Source: an uncultured Rhodospirillales bacterium
GTDB lineage: Bacteria; Pseudomonadota; Alphaproteobacteria; Acetobacterales; Acetobacteraceae
Direction of reading: 5' to 3'
DNA: 34,921 bases
NCBI GenBank assembly: GCA_903845065.1
Contig: CAIMWH010000240.1
Location: 1 to 34,921 of the forward strand
Every line of letters begins with the position of its first letter. Positions within the stretch are counted from its first letter, which is position 1. A program made the translations under genes and the position numbers. Below, one piece after another: positions 14,635 to 22,476 of the stretch. Under the pieces are notes generated by a model, which was given only the letters and a program-made list of their open reading frames with translations, ran no database searches and had not been told where the DNA came from.

Positions 14635-16611
14635 ATGAAGCGCATCGCCACGGTTGCCGGCATTGCCGCGGCCGCTGTTTTTCCGTTCGTGGTGACGAGC
14701 CCGTACTATCTGCACCTGGTGGTCGTGATCGCGATATTTTCCATCGTGACGATGGGGCTCGATATCGTGTTCGGCTACACCGGGGAGGTCTCGCTCGGCC
14801 ATGCCGCGCTGTTCGGCGTGGGCGCCTATACCTCGGGGGTGCTGGCGTTCCAGTTGGGCATCGGGTTCTTCCTGTCGATCCCGGTGGCGATCGTGGTGGC
14901 GCTGGTGTTCGGCGCGCTGCTGGCGCTGCCGGCGCTGCGGGTGACCGGACCGTATCTAGCGATGGTGACGTTGGCGTTCGGCACCATCGTGGCGATCCTG
15001 ATCAACGAGATGACGTTCCTGACCAACGGGCCGCTCGGCATCTCGCTGTCCAAGCCGTTGTTTCTCGATTTGCGCGGCTGGTCGGACGTGGTGCCGCTGC
15101 TGGATATGTCGCGGCCGCGGATGCGCGACATGGAGTTCTACTACGTGGTGGCGATCACCTTCGCGCTGGTGGTCGTGGTGATCAACCGGCTGCTGGCCTC
15201 GCGGTTCGGCCGGGCGTTCGAGGCGCTGCGGGACAGCCCGATCGCGTCGGACTGCATGGGGGTCAGCGTTTATCGCCACAAGGTGCTGGCGTTCGTGATG
15301 AGTGCCGGGTTCGCCGGGCTGGCGGGGGTGCTGTTCGCGTATTCGGAGCAGTATATCGCGCCCAACAATTTCAGCTTCGAGTTGTCGATCCAGTTCCTGC
15401 TGGCGGTGGCGATGGGCGGGCGGAAATCCCGCGTCGGGCCGATCCTGGGGGCGGCTGTCGTGGTGTACCTGCCGAACCTGCTGGCCGATATCGGGCAGTT
15501 CCGCATCGTGGCGGGCGGGATTGCGGCAGTGGCGGTGGCGGCGGGCGGATGGCGGATGGTGAAGGCGCCGGAGGAGCGGCTGCGGACGGCGATTCCGGTG
15601 GCGCTGTGCCTGGCGTTCTTCGCGTTCTCGCTGCTGCTGGAGAAGATCACCGACTACAAGCTGACGGTCTACGGGCTGATGATCCTGTTCGTGGTGTACT
15701 ATCTGCCGGACGGTATCTGGGGCTTCGTGCGTCAGGCGCTGGCGGCGTTCGGGCTGGGCAAGGTGGCGGCGGTGGTGGGCGCGCGGGGCGATGATGCGCA
15801 TGTGTGGTCGGCCACGGCGCCCACGGTGGCGGCGGGGCGGGCGTTGCTGGAGGTCAAGCACGTCACCATGCAGTTCGGCGGGTTGAAGGCGCTCGACAAT
15901 ATCGACCTGGTGGTGATGCCGGGGACCATTCATGGGCTGATCGGGCCGAACGGCTCGGGCAAGTCCACCATGATGAATGTGCTGACGGGTATCTATGTGC
16001 CGACGGCGGGGGCGGTGGCGTTCGAGGGGCGGGATATCCAGGGGCAGACGCCGTCCGATATCGCGATGGCCGGGATCGCGCGGACATTCCAGAACGTGCA
16101 GTTGTTCGGCGAGTTGAGCCTGCTCGAAAACATCATGGTGGGGCTCAACCATGTGTATCGTGGCGGGGTGGCGGATGTGGCGCTGGGCAGCCCGCGGGCG
16201 CGGCGCGAGGAGGCGCAGGCGCGGCTGCGAGCGGCGAGCCTGCTGCGGTTCGTCGGGCTGGAGGCGTTGGCGAGCGAGCAGGCGCGCAACCTGCCCTACG
16301 GCAAGCAGCGCCTGCTGGAGATCGCCCGCGCCCTGGCGCTCGATCCCAAGCTGCTGCTGCTCGATGAGCCGGCCGCGGGGCTCACCGCGCCCGATATCAA
16401 GGACCTCATCGAGATCATCCGCAAAGTGCGGGACCATGGCATCACGCTGATCCTGATCGAGCACCACATGGATGTGGTGATGTCGCTGTCCGACACCGTC
16501 ACGGTGCTGGATTTCGGCCAGAAGATCGCTGAGGGAAAGCCGGCCGATGTGCAGGCCGATCCCAAGGTGATCGCCGCCTATCTGGGCGGCAGCACCGCCG
16601 AAGCGGCCTGA
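14635..16611 (+). CDS. fused LivM permease - LivG ATPase
   Basis: A 658-aa fusion of two normally separate transporter subunits. Residues 1-~370 are a LivM permease (DIVFGYTGEVSLGHAALFGVGAY pattern at 43-65; coupling loop GRAFEALRDSPIASDCMG at 192-209). Residues ~371-403 are a linker. Residues 404-658 are a LivG ATPase: Walker A GPNGSGKST at 437-445, signature LPYGKQ at 553-558, Walker B LLLLDEP at 573-579, switch His in IEHHMD. The permease half contains an extra ~47 residues (291-337), predicted as two membrane segments, between LLADIGQFR and the final DYKLTVYGL helix, where LivM is normally continuous. The start ATG is 4 nt after the livH stop. There is no stop or frameshift at the junction. 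Confidence 0.9.
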   Translation: MKRIATVAGIAAAAVFPFVVTSPYYLHLVVVIAIFSIVTMGLDIVFGYTGEVSLGHAALFGVGAYTSGVLAFQLGIGFFLSIPVAIVVALVFGALLALPALRVTGPYLAMVTLAFGTIVAILINEMTFLTNGPLGISLSKPLFLDLRGWSDVVPLLDMSRPRMRDMEFYYVVAITFALVVVVINRLLASRFGRAFEALRDSPIASDCMGVSVYRHKVLAFVMSAGFAGLAGVLFAYSEQYIAPNNFSFELSIQFLLAVAMGGRKSRVGPILGAAVVVYLPNLLADIGQFRIVAGGIAAVAVAAGGWRMVKAPEERLRTAIPVALCLAFFAFSLLLEKITDYKLTVYGLMILFVVYYLPDGIWGFVRQALAAFGLGKVAAVVGARGDDAHVWSATAPTVAAGRALLEVKHVTMQFGGLKALDNIDLVVMPGTIHGLIGPNGSGKSTMMNVLTGIYVPTAGAVAFEGRDIQGQTPSDIAMAGIARTFQNVQLFGELSLLENIMVGLNHVYRGGVADVALGSPRARREEAQARLRAASLLRFVGLEALASEQARNLPYGKQRLLEIARALALDPKLLLLDEPAAGLTAPDIKDLIEIIRKVRDHGITLILIEHHMDVVMSLSDTVTVLDFGQKIAEGKPADVQADPKVIAAYLGGSTAEAA

Positions 16612-16623
16612 GGAGGGACGGCA

Positions 16624-17346
16624 ATGCTCAAGGTCGAAAATCTCGTCGCCGGGTACGGCAAGGTGCAGGTGTTGCAGGACGTGTCGCTGGAGGTGCCGCA
16701 GGGCAGCCTGGTGACGCTGATCGGCTCGAACGGGGCGGGCAAGACCACCACGCTGCGGGCGGTCTCGGGGATGATCCAGGCGCAGTCCGGGCGGATCACG
16801 CTGAATGGCGGCGATATCACCGGGATGGCGATGCATGACATCACCAAGCGCGGCATGGCGCATTCGCCGGAGGGACGGCGGGTGTTCCCGACGCTGCCGG
16901 TGGCGGATAATTTGCTGCTCGGCGCCTTTACCCGGGTGACCGGCAGCCGGCCGAAGGGGAATGTGGCGGCGGACCTGGACCGGATGTATGCGCTGTTCCC
17001 GCGCCTGGCGGAGCGGCGGGCGCAATTGGCCGGCACGCTCTCGGGTGGTGAGCAGCAGATGCTGGCGATGGCGCGGGCGCTGATGCTCAACCCGTTGGTA
17101 CTGCTGCTCGACGAACCCTCGATGGGCTTGGCGCCACGGCTGGTGGAGGAGGTGTTCGCCATCATCGCCCGCCTGAAGGCCGAGCGGGTGACGATGCTGC
17201 TGGTAGAGCAGTTTGCCGCCGCGGCGCTGGATGTGGCGGACTTCGGATACGTGCTGGAGAACGGCCGCGTGGCGGCTTCCGGCCCGGCGGCGGCGCTGAA
17301 GAATGACCCGGCCGTGCGGGCGGCATATCTGGGTGCCGCACATTGA
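16624..17346 (+). CDS. livF: LivF-type ABC transporter ATP-binding protein
   Basis: A 240-aa cytosolic ATPase subunit that should dimerise with the LivG half of the upstream fusion. Walker A GSNGAGKTT lies near 35-43, the family stretch SPEGRRVFPTLPVADNLLLG follows, then signature LSGGEQQ, Walker B LLLLDEPSMGL and the switch His replaced by Gln in VEQF, as is usual in LivF. The ribosome site GAGGAGGG lies about 6 nt before the ATG, 12 nt after the previous stop. It is the last gene of the operon; tRNA-Thr with its own promoter follows. Confidence 0.93.
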   Translation: MLKVENLVAGYGKVQVLQDVSLEVPQGSLVTLIGSNGAGKTTTLRAVSGMIQAQSGRITLNGGDITGMAMHDITKRGMAHSPEGRRVFPTLPVADNLLLGAFTRVTGSRPKGNVAADLDRMYALFPRLAERRAQLAGTLSGGEQQMLAMARALMLNPLVLLLDEPSMGLAPRLVEEVFAIIARLKAERVTMLLVEQFAAAALDVADFGYVLENGRVAASGPAAALKNDPAVRAAYLGAAH

Positions 17347-17359
17347 ACCAACTCGGGGG

Positions 17360-17388
17360 TTGCAAGCGGCTTTGACCGCCTGTAGTTA
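17360..17388 (+). promoter_or_regulatory. promoter of tRNA-Thr
   Basis: TTGCAA (17360-17365) and TAGTTA (17383-17388) are separated by 17 bp. The expected start is near 17395, about 6 nt upstream of the mature tRNA. Confidence 0.6.
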
Positions 17389-17400
17389 CCCCGGCGCGGC

Positions 17401-17475
<75 letters not shown>

Positions 17476-17506
17476 GCCGCCTTTCCCATCCCATTGCTGG
17501 CACGTC

Positions 17507-17542
17507 AAAAAAAAGCGCCGGACCTGTTATGGCCCGGCGCTT
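17507..17542 (-). terminator. intrinsic terminator of the PEP-CTERM gene
   Basis: Read on the minus strand, AAGCGCCGG (complement of 17534-17542) pairs with CCGGCGCTT (complement of 17513-17521), and a run of T complementary to the eight A at 17507-17514 follows. It lies about 40 bp past the stop of the PEP-CTERM gene. On the plus strand it could also end the tRNA-Thr transcript, but without a T-run. Confidence 0.82.
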
Positions 17543-17582
17543 GGTATCATGGCCCCGGTGACGGGGCGGCGCGTTGTTCGCG

Positions 17583-18314
17583 TCAGGCGCGGCGGCGGCG
17601 CAGCATGCCGAGGCCGGCGATGCCGAAGGCGAGCAGCGCCATCGAGGCGGGCTCGGGCGCGTCGACAGTGACCGAGTTCACCGTCATCGTGCTGGTGTTC
17701 TCGTCACCGCCGCCGGCGAGGCCCATGCCGATGCGGACTTCGTCCAACGCGTCACCGCTCAGCACCGGGTAGGCTGCGAGCCATCCCGCGACGCTGTTGG
17801 TGGTGGACTGGCCGCCCTGGAGATAGAACCCCATGGTGTTGTCGTAGAGGTTGAACATGGTGGCCGAGGTATCGAGCGTCATCGTGGTGCCCACGATGGT
17901 CGGGTTCTGGAACTCGATCATCAGGATCTGGTCGCTGGCGGAGGTCTGGCCGAGGCTGCCGGAGCTGTCGGTGAAGGCGAGCATGTAGTACGGCAGGGCG
18001 GTGCCGGTGAACACCACGTCCGACGAGATGCCGTTCAGCGTTCCGAGCGACAGGCCAGGCGGATAGCCCGGGGTGCTGGTGTCGAAGGTCAGCTTGCCGT
18101 AGTTCGCGCTGTTGCCGATGCTGATCTGCACGGCGCTGTTCGCGCCGCAGGAACCATCGAGCGGCCCGGCGACAGTGGAGGAAGAGTTACCGAAGCCGCC
18201 GACTGTCCCGGATGCGGGGCACAGCGTGTAGTCATTTGCCAATGCCGGTGTTGCCGCGGCAAGGCCGAGGGTAACGCCCAGCACGGGCAGAAGGCGTTGC
18301 AGACCATTCGTCAT
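17583..18314 (-). CDS. PEP-CTERM sorting domain-containing surface protein
   Basis: A 243-aa exported protein. An N-terminal signal peptide (about 1-26, ending TPALA) precedes a Gly/Ser/Thr-rich, predicted beta-rich body. The C-terminus carries the tripartite PEP-CTERM tag: Pro-Glu-Pro at 220-222, a hydrophobic segment, and the basic tail RRRR. Such proteins are recognised by exosortase and delivered to the cell surface in bacteria that make exopolysaccharide; the exosortase gene must lie outside this window. Two Cys near the mature N-terminus could form a disulfide. The function of the body is unknown. GGGAG lies about 8 nt before the ATG. A sigma-54-like promoter is upstream and a strong terminator follows, so it is monocistronic. 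Confidence 0.88.
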   Translation of the reverse strand: MTNGLQRLLPVLGVTLGLAAATPALANDYTLCPASGTVGGFGNSSSTVAGPLDGSCGANSAVQISIGNSANYGKLTFDTSTPGYPPGLSLGTLNGISSDVVFTGTALPYYMLAFTDSSGSLGQTSASDQILMIEFQNPTIVGTTMTLDTSATMFNLYDNTMGFYLQGGQSTTNSVAGWLAAYPVLSGDALDEVRIGMGLAGGGDENTSTMTVNSVTVDAPEPASMALLAFGIAGLGMLRRRRA

Positions 18315-18761
18315 ATTCTAGCTCCCTTGATAAGCGCACTCGGCAGGTAAAGAAAATGCGGGTTTGGTTTAGATAAGCAATTGTCATGCCGTACGCATTT
18401 TTCTTTTGGATTCAATTCGCTATTTTATCCCTTTGGGGCAACAAATCCGACAGTGTAAAATAATTTGACTCCCGATTTCGCGCTACACACGCAGTGCAAA
18501 GGCCGTCGATTCATCGTTACACACTGAAACATCGCAGTCGTTTCCGATTGATACTTCTGGATGATGGGTGCGCCGCGCGCCCTCCGTGCCCCGCCCCCTC
18601 TCCCGGTTTCAACATTCTGTGAACGCGATCCACCGATCCGGGCGGGATCGGCGGTTGGCTGCGGCGAAACGAGGGTGCGGGGCATTGGCGGGCACCGGGG
18701 CGTCCGTTGCGCGTGCGTCATCGTGCTGCCTAGTGTTGGCGGTCGCTGGAGGCGGGGGACG
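18315..18761. other. 447-bp divergent intergenic region
   Basis: No gene is apparent. The half next to the PEP-CTERM gene (18330-18560) is AT-richer than the surroundings and holds the -24/-12 promoter candidate at 18376-18391. It also has TACACAC at 18484-18490 and 18518-18524 and the opposed GTGTAA at 18453-18458, possible activator sites. The other half returns to high GC and has a 7-bp inverted repeat CCGATCC/GGATCGG (18633-18651) in the leader of the 134-aa gene. I could not identify a convincing sigma-70 promoter for that gene. Confidence 0.5.
18376..18391 (-). promoter_or_regulatory. sigma-54 (-24/-12) promoter candidate for the PEP-CTERM gene
   Basis: On the minus strand the sequence reads CGGCATGACAATTGCT. 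The invariant GG and GC are separated by exactly 10 nt, and TTGCT is a perfect -12 element; the -24 element CGGCAT differs from TGGCAC at two positions. Transcription would start about 50 nt before the ATG at 18314. Comparative work has linked PEP-CTERM/exosortase systems with the PrsK/PrsR two-component pair and sigma-54, so the context fits. Confidence 0.55.
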
Positions 18762-19166
18762 ATGAGTGAAACCAAGGCTGACCAATCGGCCTGGCTGGGA
18801 CGCATGTTCGGGGTCACGTTCAGCGGCGCGGAGGCGTCCGACCGTGACGAACGGGTGGCCTGGGCGCAGGCTGGCTGGGCGGCGGCGCGTAGCACTGCGC
18901 TCGGCTCGCTCAAGCAGCTTGAAGCGGCCATCCGTGCGCTCAAGGATCCGCAGAGCGATCCGGCGATTATCCTGGTGCGGGCCATCATGGCGAACCTCAC
19001 CGAGGTGCCGTCCACCAAGGCGGCGGTGGGCGAGTTGCGGCACTATCTCGAAAGCGACCCCATCATCGGCGACGCGGAAATGCCGAACGGCTTCGGCGTG
19101 AAGGTGCGGTTGCGCGCGCCGCTATGCGCCAGGCTCGACGACCTCGACAGCGCGCTGCCGGCGTGA
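18762..19166 (+). CDS. uncharacterised 134-aa helical protein, first gene of a two-gene module
   Basis: I do not recognise this protein. It has no signal peptide or membrane segment, so it should be cytosolic unless exported by another route. The sequence is predicted mostly helical: a central segment (about 30-100) rich in Ala, Leu and charged residues ends in ELRHYLESDPIIGDAE. A short final segment with a VKVRLRAPL strand-helix pattern and an acidic LDDLDSALPA tail follows. The ATG at 18762 has GGAGG about 10 nt upstream. Longer in-frame starts run into Pro/Arg-rich non-coding sequence. The 460-aa gene follows after 32 bp with a stronger ribosome site, so the two are almost certainly co-transcribed and may form a complex. 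Confidence 0.7.
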   Translation: MSETKADQSAWLGRMFGVTFSGAEASDRDERVAWAQAGWAAARSTALGSLKQLEAAIRALKDPQSDPAIILVRAIMANLTEVPSTKAAVGELRHYLESDPIIGDAEMPNGFGVKVRLRAPLCARLDDLDSALPA

Positions 19167-19198
19167 TCCGGCCCCACACGAACTAGGAGGAGATCACC

Positions 19199-20581
19199 AT
19201 GTCCGGACATGGATCCGCGTTGAGCCAGGTCATGGCGCGCAGCTGGGACAAGCCTGTGGGCACCGATCCGCGCGCCCTGACCGAGGACCTCGTGACCGAC
19301 TACGAGGCCATCGACAAGCGCCAGAAGACGCTCCTGAAGCTGCTGGCCGACAACGGCAAATGGTCCGATGGCACGCCGATGGCGGCGATCGCCGCGTTGG
19401 GGGTGGAGGCCGAGGCCAAGGATACCGAGCTCAACGCCATCGAAGCCGACATCAGCAAGAACCTCATCGTCGCCGATCCGGCTGGCACCGCCGGGCGGCT
19501 TGACGTGGTGCAGCGCTGGCAGGCGGCGGCGGAGGCCACGCTCAATACGCTCGCCACGCGGATGCCGAACGTGGAGCAGGAGATCGCCGATATCGCGGCG
19601 CGCGTGCAGAGCATGCGCGAAAAGGCCGCCATGCGCCTGGCCAGCATCCCTGCAAATATCAAGGAATATTGCGAAACGGTTCGGGACTTCGCCAACGCCG
19701 GGGCGCCCAAAGTCACCCGCGAGCAGGTGCTGGCCAATCCGGCCGCGTTGGACCCGGTGAATGACTGGCTGGAGGCGCGGCGGGCCTGGATCGAGCGCGT
19801 CACCACTGCGCTCGCCGAGGACAACCTGGTGACTGACATCAACAACGGCGAGCGGCGCCAGGGCCACGCGGTTGCCGGCCTGTGCAATATCCTGTGCGCG
19901 CCCGACAGCAACGCCGCCGATATCCAGAGCACCTACGAAGCGCTGTTGCAGATGCCTGGCCCATGGTCGGACCGGGTGAAGGATGAGGCCAAGTCGGCGC
20001 CGCTGGCGGGCGAGCTGATGGTGTTCGGGCTGGCCGACAAGCCGGCCAAGCAGCTTGCGGTTGCCAGTTGGCGGGCCGGCAAGGACGTCATGACCCGCAT
20101 CAACGCCGGCGCGATCACGGTGGGAACGGTGCGCACGCTGCTGGGGAATTTCGGCGCCAAGCGGGCGCTGGAATACATCAAGGTGTTGATCACCGAGGCC
20201 AAGCTCAGCCGCTTCGTGGCCAACCGCGCCGTCACGCCGGCGAATTTCAAGACCCTGCTCGATGCCGGGGACATCACGCTGACGCCCCAGTCGCGCGGGG
20301 TGTTCCCCTATACGAACTGCCGCCACCACCGCGGCGAGGGCGAGGCCGAGGCGGCGCTGGACGCAGTGTGGACCACCATCGGCATGACGGGGATCTGGGC
20401 GGTGGTGCATGTGCATTATTGCGCCGGACCGGGCCAGCCGGTGCGGCGCAATACCAACCCTACCTATATCGGCTTCACCCACATCAAGTCGGGCGGTAAT
20501 TTCGGTGGCACCGGCGGCGAGGTAACCGACGGTGCCACCAAGACGAAAATCGGCGTCCTGGTCGGGACGAAGGCCCTGTAG
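19199..20581 (+). CDS. uncharacterised 460-aa protein with long helical body and Gly/His/Cys C-terminal domain
   Basis: I do not recognise this protein. Residues ~20-330 are predicted almost wholly helical, with heptad-like stretches near 85-150 (EATLNTLATRM, EQEIADIAARVQSMREK). From about 367 the character changes to a compact, beta-leaning, glycine-rich domain containing TNCRHHRGEG (C374, H376, H377), HVHYC (H404, H406, C408) and a GGNFGGTGGEVTDG loop near the end. The clustered Cys/His could bind metal or form an active site. There is no signal peptide or membrane helix. The ribosome site AGGAGGAG is one of the strongest in the window, implying high expression. The helical body plus C-terminal cap could suit a toxin/effector or structural protein; this is speculation. 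Confidence 0.7.
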   Translation: MSGHGSALSQVMARSWDKPVGTDPRALTEDLVTDYEAIDKRQKTLLKLLADNGKWSDGTPMAAIAALGVEAEAKDTELNAIEADISKNLIVADPAGTAGRLDVVQRWQAAAEATLNTLATRMPNVEQEIADIAARVQSMREKAAMRLASIPANIKEYCETVRDFANAGAPKVTREQVLANPAALDPVNDWLEARRAWIERVTTALAEDNLVTDINNGERRQGHAVAGLCNILCAPDSNAADIQSTYEALLQMPGPWSDRVKDEAKSAPLAGELMVFGLADKPAKQLAVASWRAGKDVMTRINAGAITVGTVRTLLGNFGAKRALEYIKVLITEAKLSRFVANRAVTPANFKTLLDAGDITLTPQSRGVFPYTNCRHHRGEGEAEAALDAVWTTIGMTGIWAVVHVHYCAGPGQPVRRNTNPTYIGFTHIKSGGNFGGTGGEVTDGATKTKIGVLVGTKAL

Positions 20582-20587
20582 CCGGGT

Positions 20588-21451
20588 TCAGGAGCGACCC
20601 CACATCTCCTTCATCACCGCGGGCGCCTCGGTGGGGTCGATCCCGCGAGAGGTCAGGAACGCCTCGTACCAGCCCTGGGTGGCGCCGGTGACGTAGTAGA
20701 AATCGAGCGCCAGGCCGAGCCAGTCACGGAAGGTCTTGTCGGCCTCGCGGCGGACGCCGGCGGAGGTGGTGGAAGCGCGGACGGGCTCGGGGATGAACAC
20801 CTTGCCCTGGTTGACGCGCTTGCGCTGCATCACGAGGGCGGGGTGGTAGAGGCTGACGGCCTGCACCTTGCCGGACTGGAAGGCCAAGATGGACTGGTCA
20901 TTGGTGGTGTAGCGCTCGATCTTGGCGTGCTTCATGCGGGCGCTGAGATCGCGCTCCGGCGCGGTGCCGAGGGTGGCGCCGATGGTGATGTCGGGCTTGT
21001 CGAGGTCCGACCAGTGCTTCACCACCAGACCGTCCCGCGCGAGGACGCCCTGGGCGTAGTAGAAGAACGGCTGGGCGGGGAAATCGACCGCCAAAGCGCG
21101 CTGGGGCGTGGCGTCCAGCACGAACATCACATCGAACTGGCCGGCCTGGAGGGCGGCCACGGCGTTGCCCCAGGTGGTTTCAACGGTGACAAGCTTCACC
21201 CCAAGGTCGGCGGCGGCCTGCTTGCCGGCGGCGTGGCCGATGCCGCCCCATTCGCCGGTGGTGAGGTCCTTGAAGAACCAGGGTTCGCCCTGGGTGACGC
21301 CGATGCGCAGTTCGCCGGTGGACTTGATGCGCTCCCAGGTGGAGGCCGGCGCCTGGGCCGCGGCGGGGCCGGCGGCGGCGAGGGTGGCGAGGGTGGCGAG
21401 GCCGGCGAGCCCCGCGAGGGCGGCGCGGCGGTCACGGGGCGGGTTGGTCAT
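20588..21451 (-). CDS. polar amino-acid-type ABC transporter substrate-binding protein (family 3), orphan
   Basis: A 287-aa periplasmic solute-binding protein of the SBP_bac_3 family. It starts with a Tat/Sec-like signal (NPPRDRRAALAGLAGLATLA) ending in a PAAAQ cleavage region. The mature part opens with IKSTGELRIGVTQGEPWFF and has the family blocks ALQAGQFDVMFVLDATPQRA and DLDKPDITIGATLGTAPE. The ligand is probably an amino acid or small organic acid. No permease or ATPase gene accompanies it; it converges with the 460-aa gene (6 bp apart) and diverges from the aminotransferase gene, so its partners are elsewhere. The ATG has AGGAG 7 nt upstream. Confidence 0.88.
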   Translation of the reverse strand: MTNPPRDRRAALAGLAGLATLATLAAAGPAAAQAPASTWERIKSTGELRIGVTQGEPWFFKDLTTGEWGGIGHAAGKQAAADLGVKLVTVETTWGNAVAALQAGQFDVMFVLDATPQRALAVDFPAQPFFYYAQGVLARDGLVVKHWSDLDKPDITIGATLGTAPERDLSARMKHAKIERYTTNDQSILAFQSGKVQAVSLYHPALVMQRKRVNQGKVFIPEPVRASTTSAGVRREADKTFRDWLGLALDFYYVTGATQGWYEAFLTSRGIDPTEAPAVMKEMWGRS

Positions 21452-21483
21452 CGGCGGTCTCCTGAGGATGCGTCGAAACCGAT

Positions 21484-21515
21484 AGAAGTTTTTGCGTCTT
21501 TTTTCAAAAAGAAGC
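21484..21515. repeat. AT-rich hairpin element in a divergent promoter region
   Basis: AGAAGTTTTT is followed by GCGTCTTTTT (21494-21503) and AAAAAGAAGC (21506-21515), a stem with one mismatch, then GCT. This is a third copy of the arm seen at 8435-8456 and 13674-13713. It lies between two divergent genes (starts at 21451 and 21571), where a terminator has no obvious purpose. Confidence 0.7.
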
Positions 21516-21570
21516 GCTGTTCTTTTCCGAAAAAACGCACCACAAAACTTCGATCCGTTTGGAGTAGGCC

Positions 21571-22476
21571 ATGGCCGGCAGTCAGGATATCGCCGAGGAC
21601 CCGCGCAACGCCCGCGTGAAGATTTGGCTCAACGGCAAGCTGGTGCCGCGCGACAAGGCGATGGTCTCGGTGTTCGATGGCGGCTTTATCGCGGGCGATG
21701 GGGTGTGGGAGGGCTTCCGCCTCACCGGCGGCCGGTTGCCATTTGCTGCCGCGCATTTGTCGCGCTTGCAACAGGGCGCGCGGGCGATCGACCTCGATAT
21801 CGGCATGACCTCGGAGGCGCTGCACGCCGCCATCATGGACACCTGCCGCGCCAACAAAATGGTGGACGGCGTGCATATCCGCCTGATGGTGACGCGCGGC
21901 CTGAAATCCACCCCGAGCCAGGACCCGCGCCAGGCGATCGGGCCGGCCACGGTGGTGATCGTGGCGGAACACAAGGTGCCCTCCCCTGCCCTGTTCACCA
22001 ACGGGCTGAGCCTGCTGACCTCGACGTTCCGCTGCACCCGGGCGGACCAGTTCGACATGCGGCTGAACTCCCATTCAAGGCTCAACCTGATCCTGGCGCT
22101 GATCCAGGCCTACAAATCGGGCGCCGATGAGGCGTTGATGCTGGATGACCAGGGGTTCGTGTCCAGTTGCAACGCCACCAACTTCTTCTGGGTGCGCGAT
22201 GGCGAGGTGTTCACCTCCACCGGGCGGAGTTGCTTCGGCGGCATCACGCGGGGGCATGTGATCGATTTGTGCCGCGCCCATGGGGTGACGCTGCACCGCG
22301 GGGATTTCACCCTGCTCGATGTCTACAACGCCGACGAGGCGTTCTGCACCGGCACCTTCGCCGGACTGACGCCGGTGCGGATGATCGACGGGCGGGCGAT
22401 GGCGGGCGGGTTGCCCGGGCCGGTGACGGCGCGGTTGCGAGCGCACTACGCCGATCTGGTGGCGGCGGCCGCATGA
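21571..22476 (+). CDS. class IV (BCAT/DAAT-fold) aminotransferase-like protein, catalytic lysine doubtful
   Basis: A 301-aa fold-type IV PLP-enzyme homolog. VKIWLNGKLVPRDKAMVSVFDGGFIAGDGVWEGFR at the N-terminus, the GADEALMLDDQGF block, GGITRGHVIDL and the TGTFAGLTPV block give a clear family match and near-normal length. However, the region that normally carries the PLP-binding lysine (K-x-L-N) reads NSHSRLNLI with Ser169-Arg170 and no lysine. Arg170 is encoded by AGG at 22078-22080, one base from AAG. The glutamate of the family signature before N204 is Ser199. The protein may be inactive, use another residue, or contain a sequence error. The ATG has GGAG about 7 nt upstream. Its stop overlaps the next start (ATGA). 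Confidence 0.82.
   Translation: MAGSQDIAEDPRNARVKIWLNGKLVPRDKAMVSVFDGGFIAGDGVWEGFRLTGGRLPFAAAHLSRLQQGARAIDLDIGMTSEALHAAIMDTCRANKMVDGVHIRLMVTRGLKSTPSQDPRQAIGPATVVIVAEHKVPSPALFTNGLSLLTSTFRCTRADQFDMRLNSHSRLNLILALIQAYKSGADEALMLDDQGFVSSCNATNFFWVRDGEVFTSTGRSCFGGITRGHVIDLCRAHGVTLHRGDFTLLDVYNADEAFCTGTFAGLTPVRMIDGRAMAGGLPGPVTARLRAHYADLVAAAA

Noticed and set aside
14956-17343. 795-codon open frame on the minus strand opposite the LivMG and LivF genes
   Set aside because: Arg/His/Gln-rich antisense shadow of well-recognised transporter genes; no domain or ribosome site.
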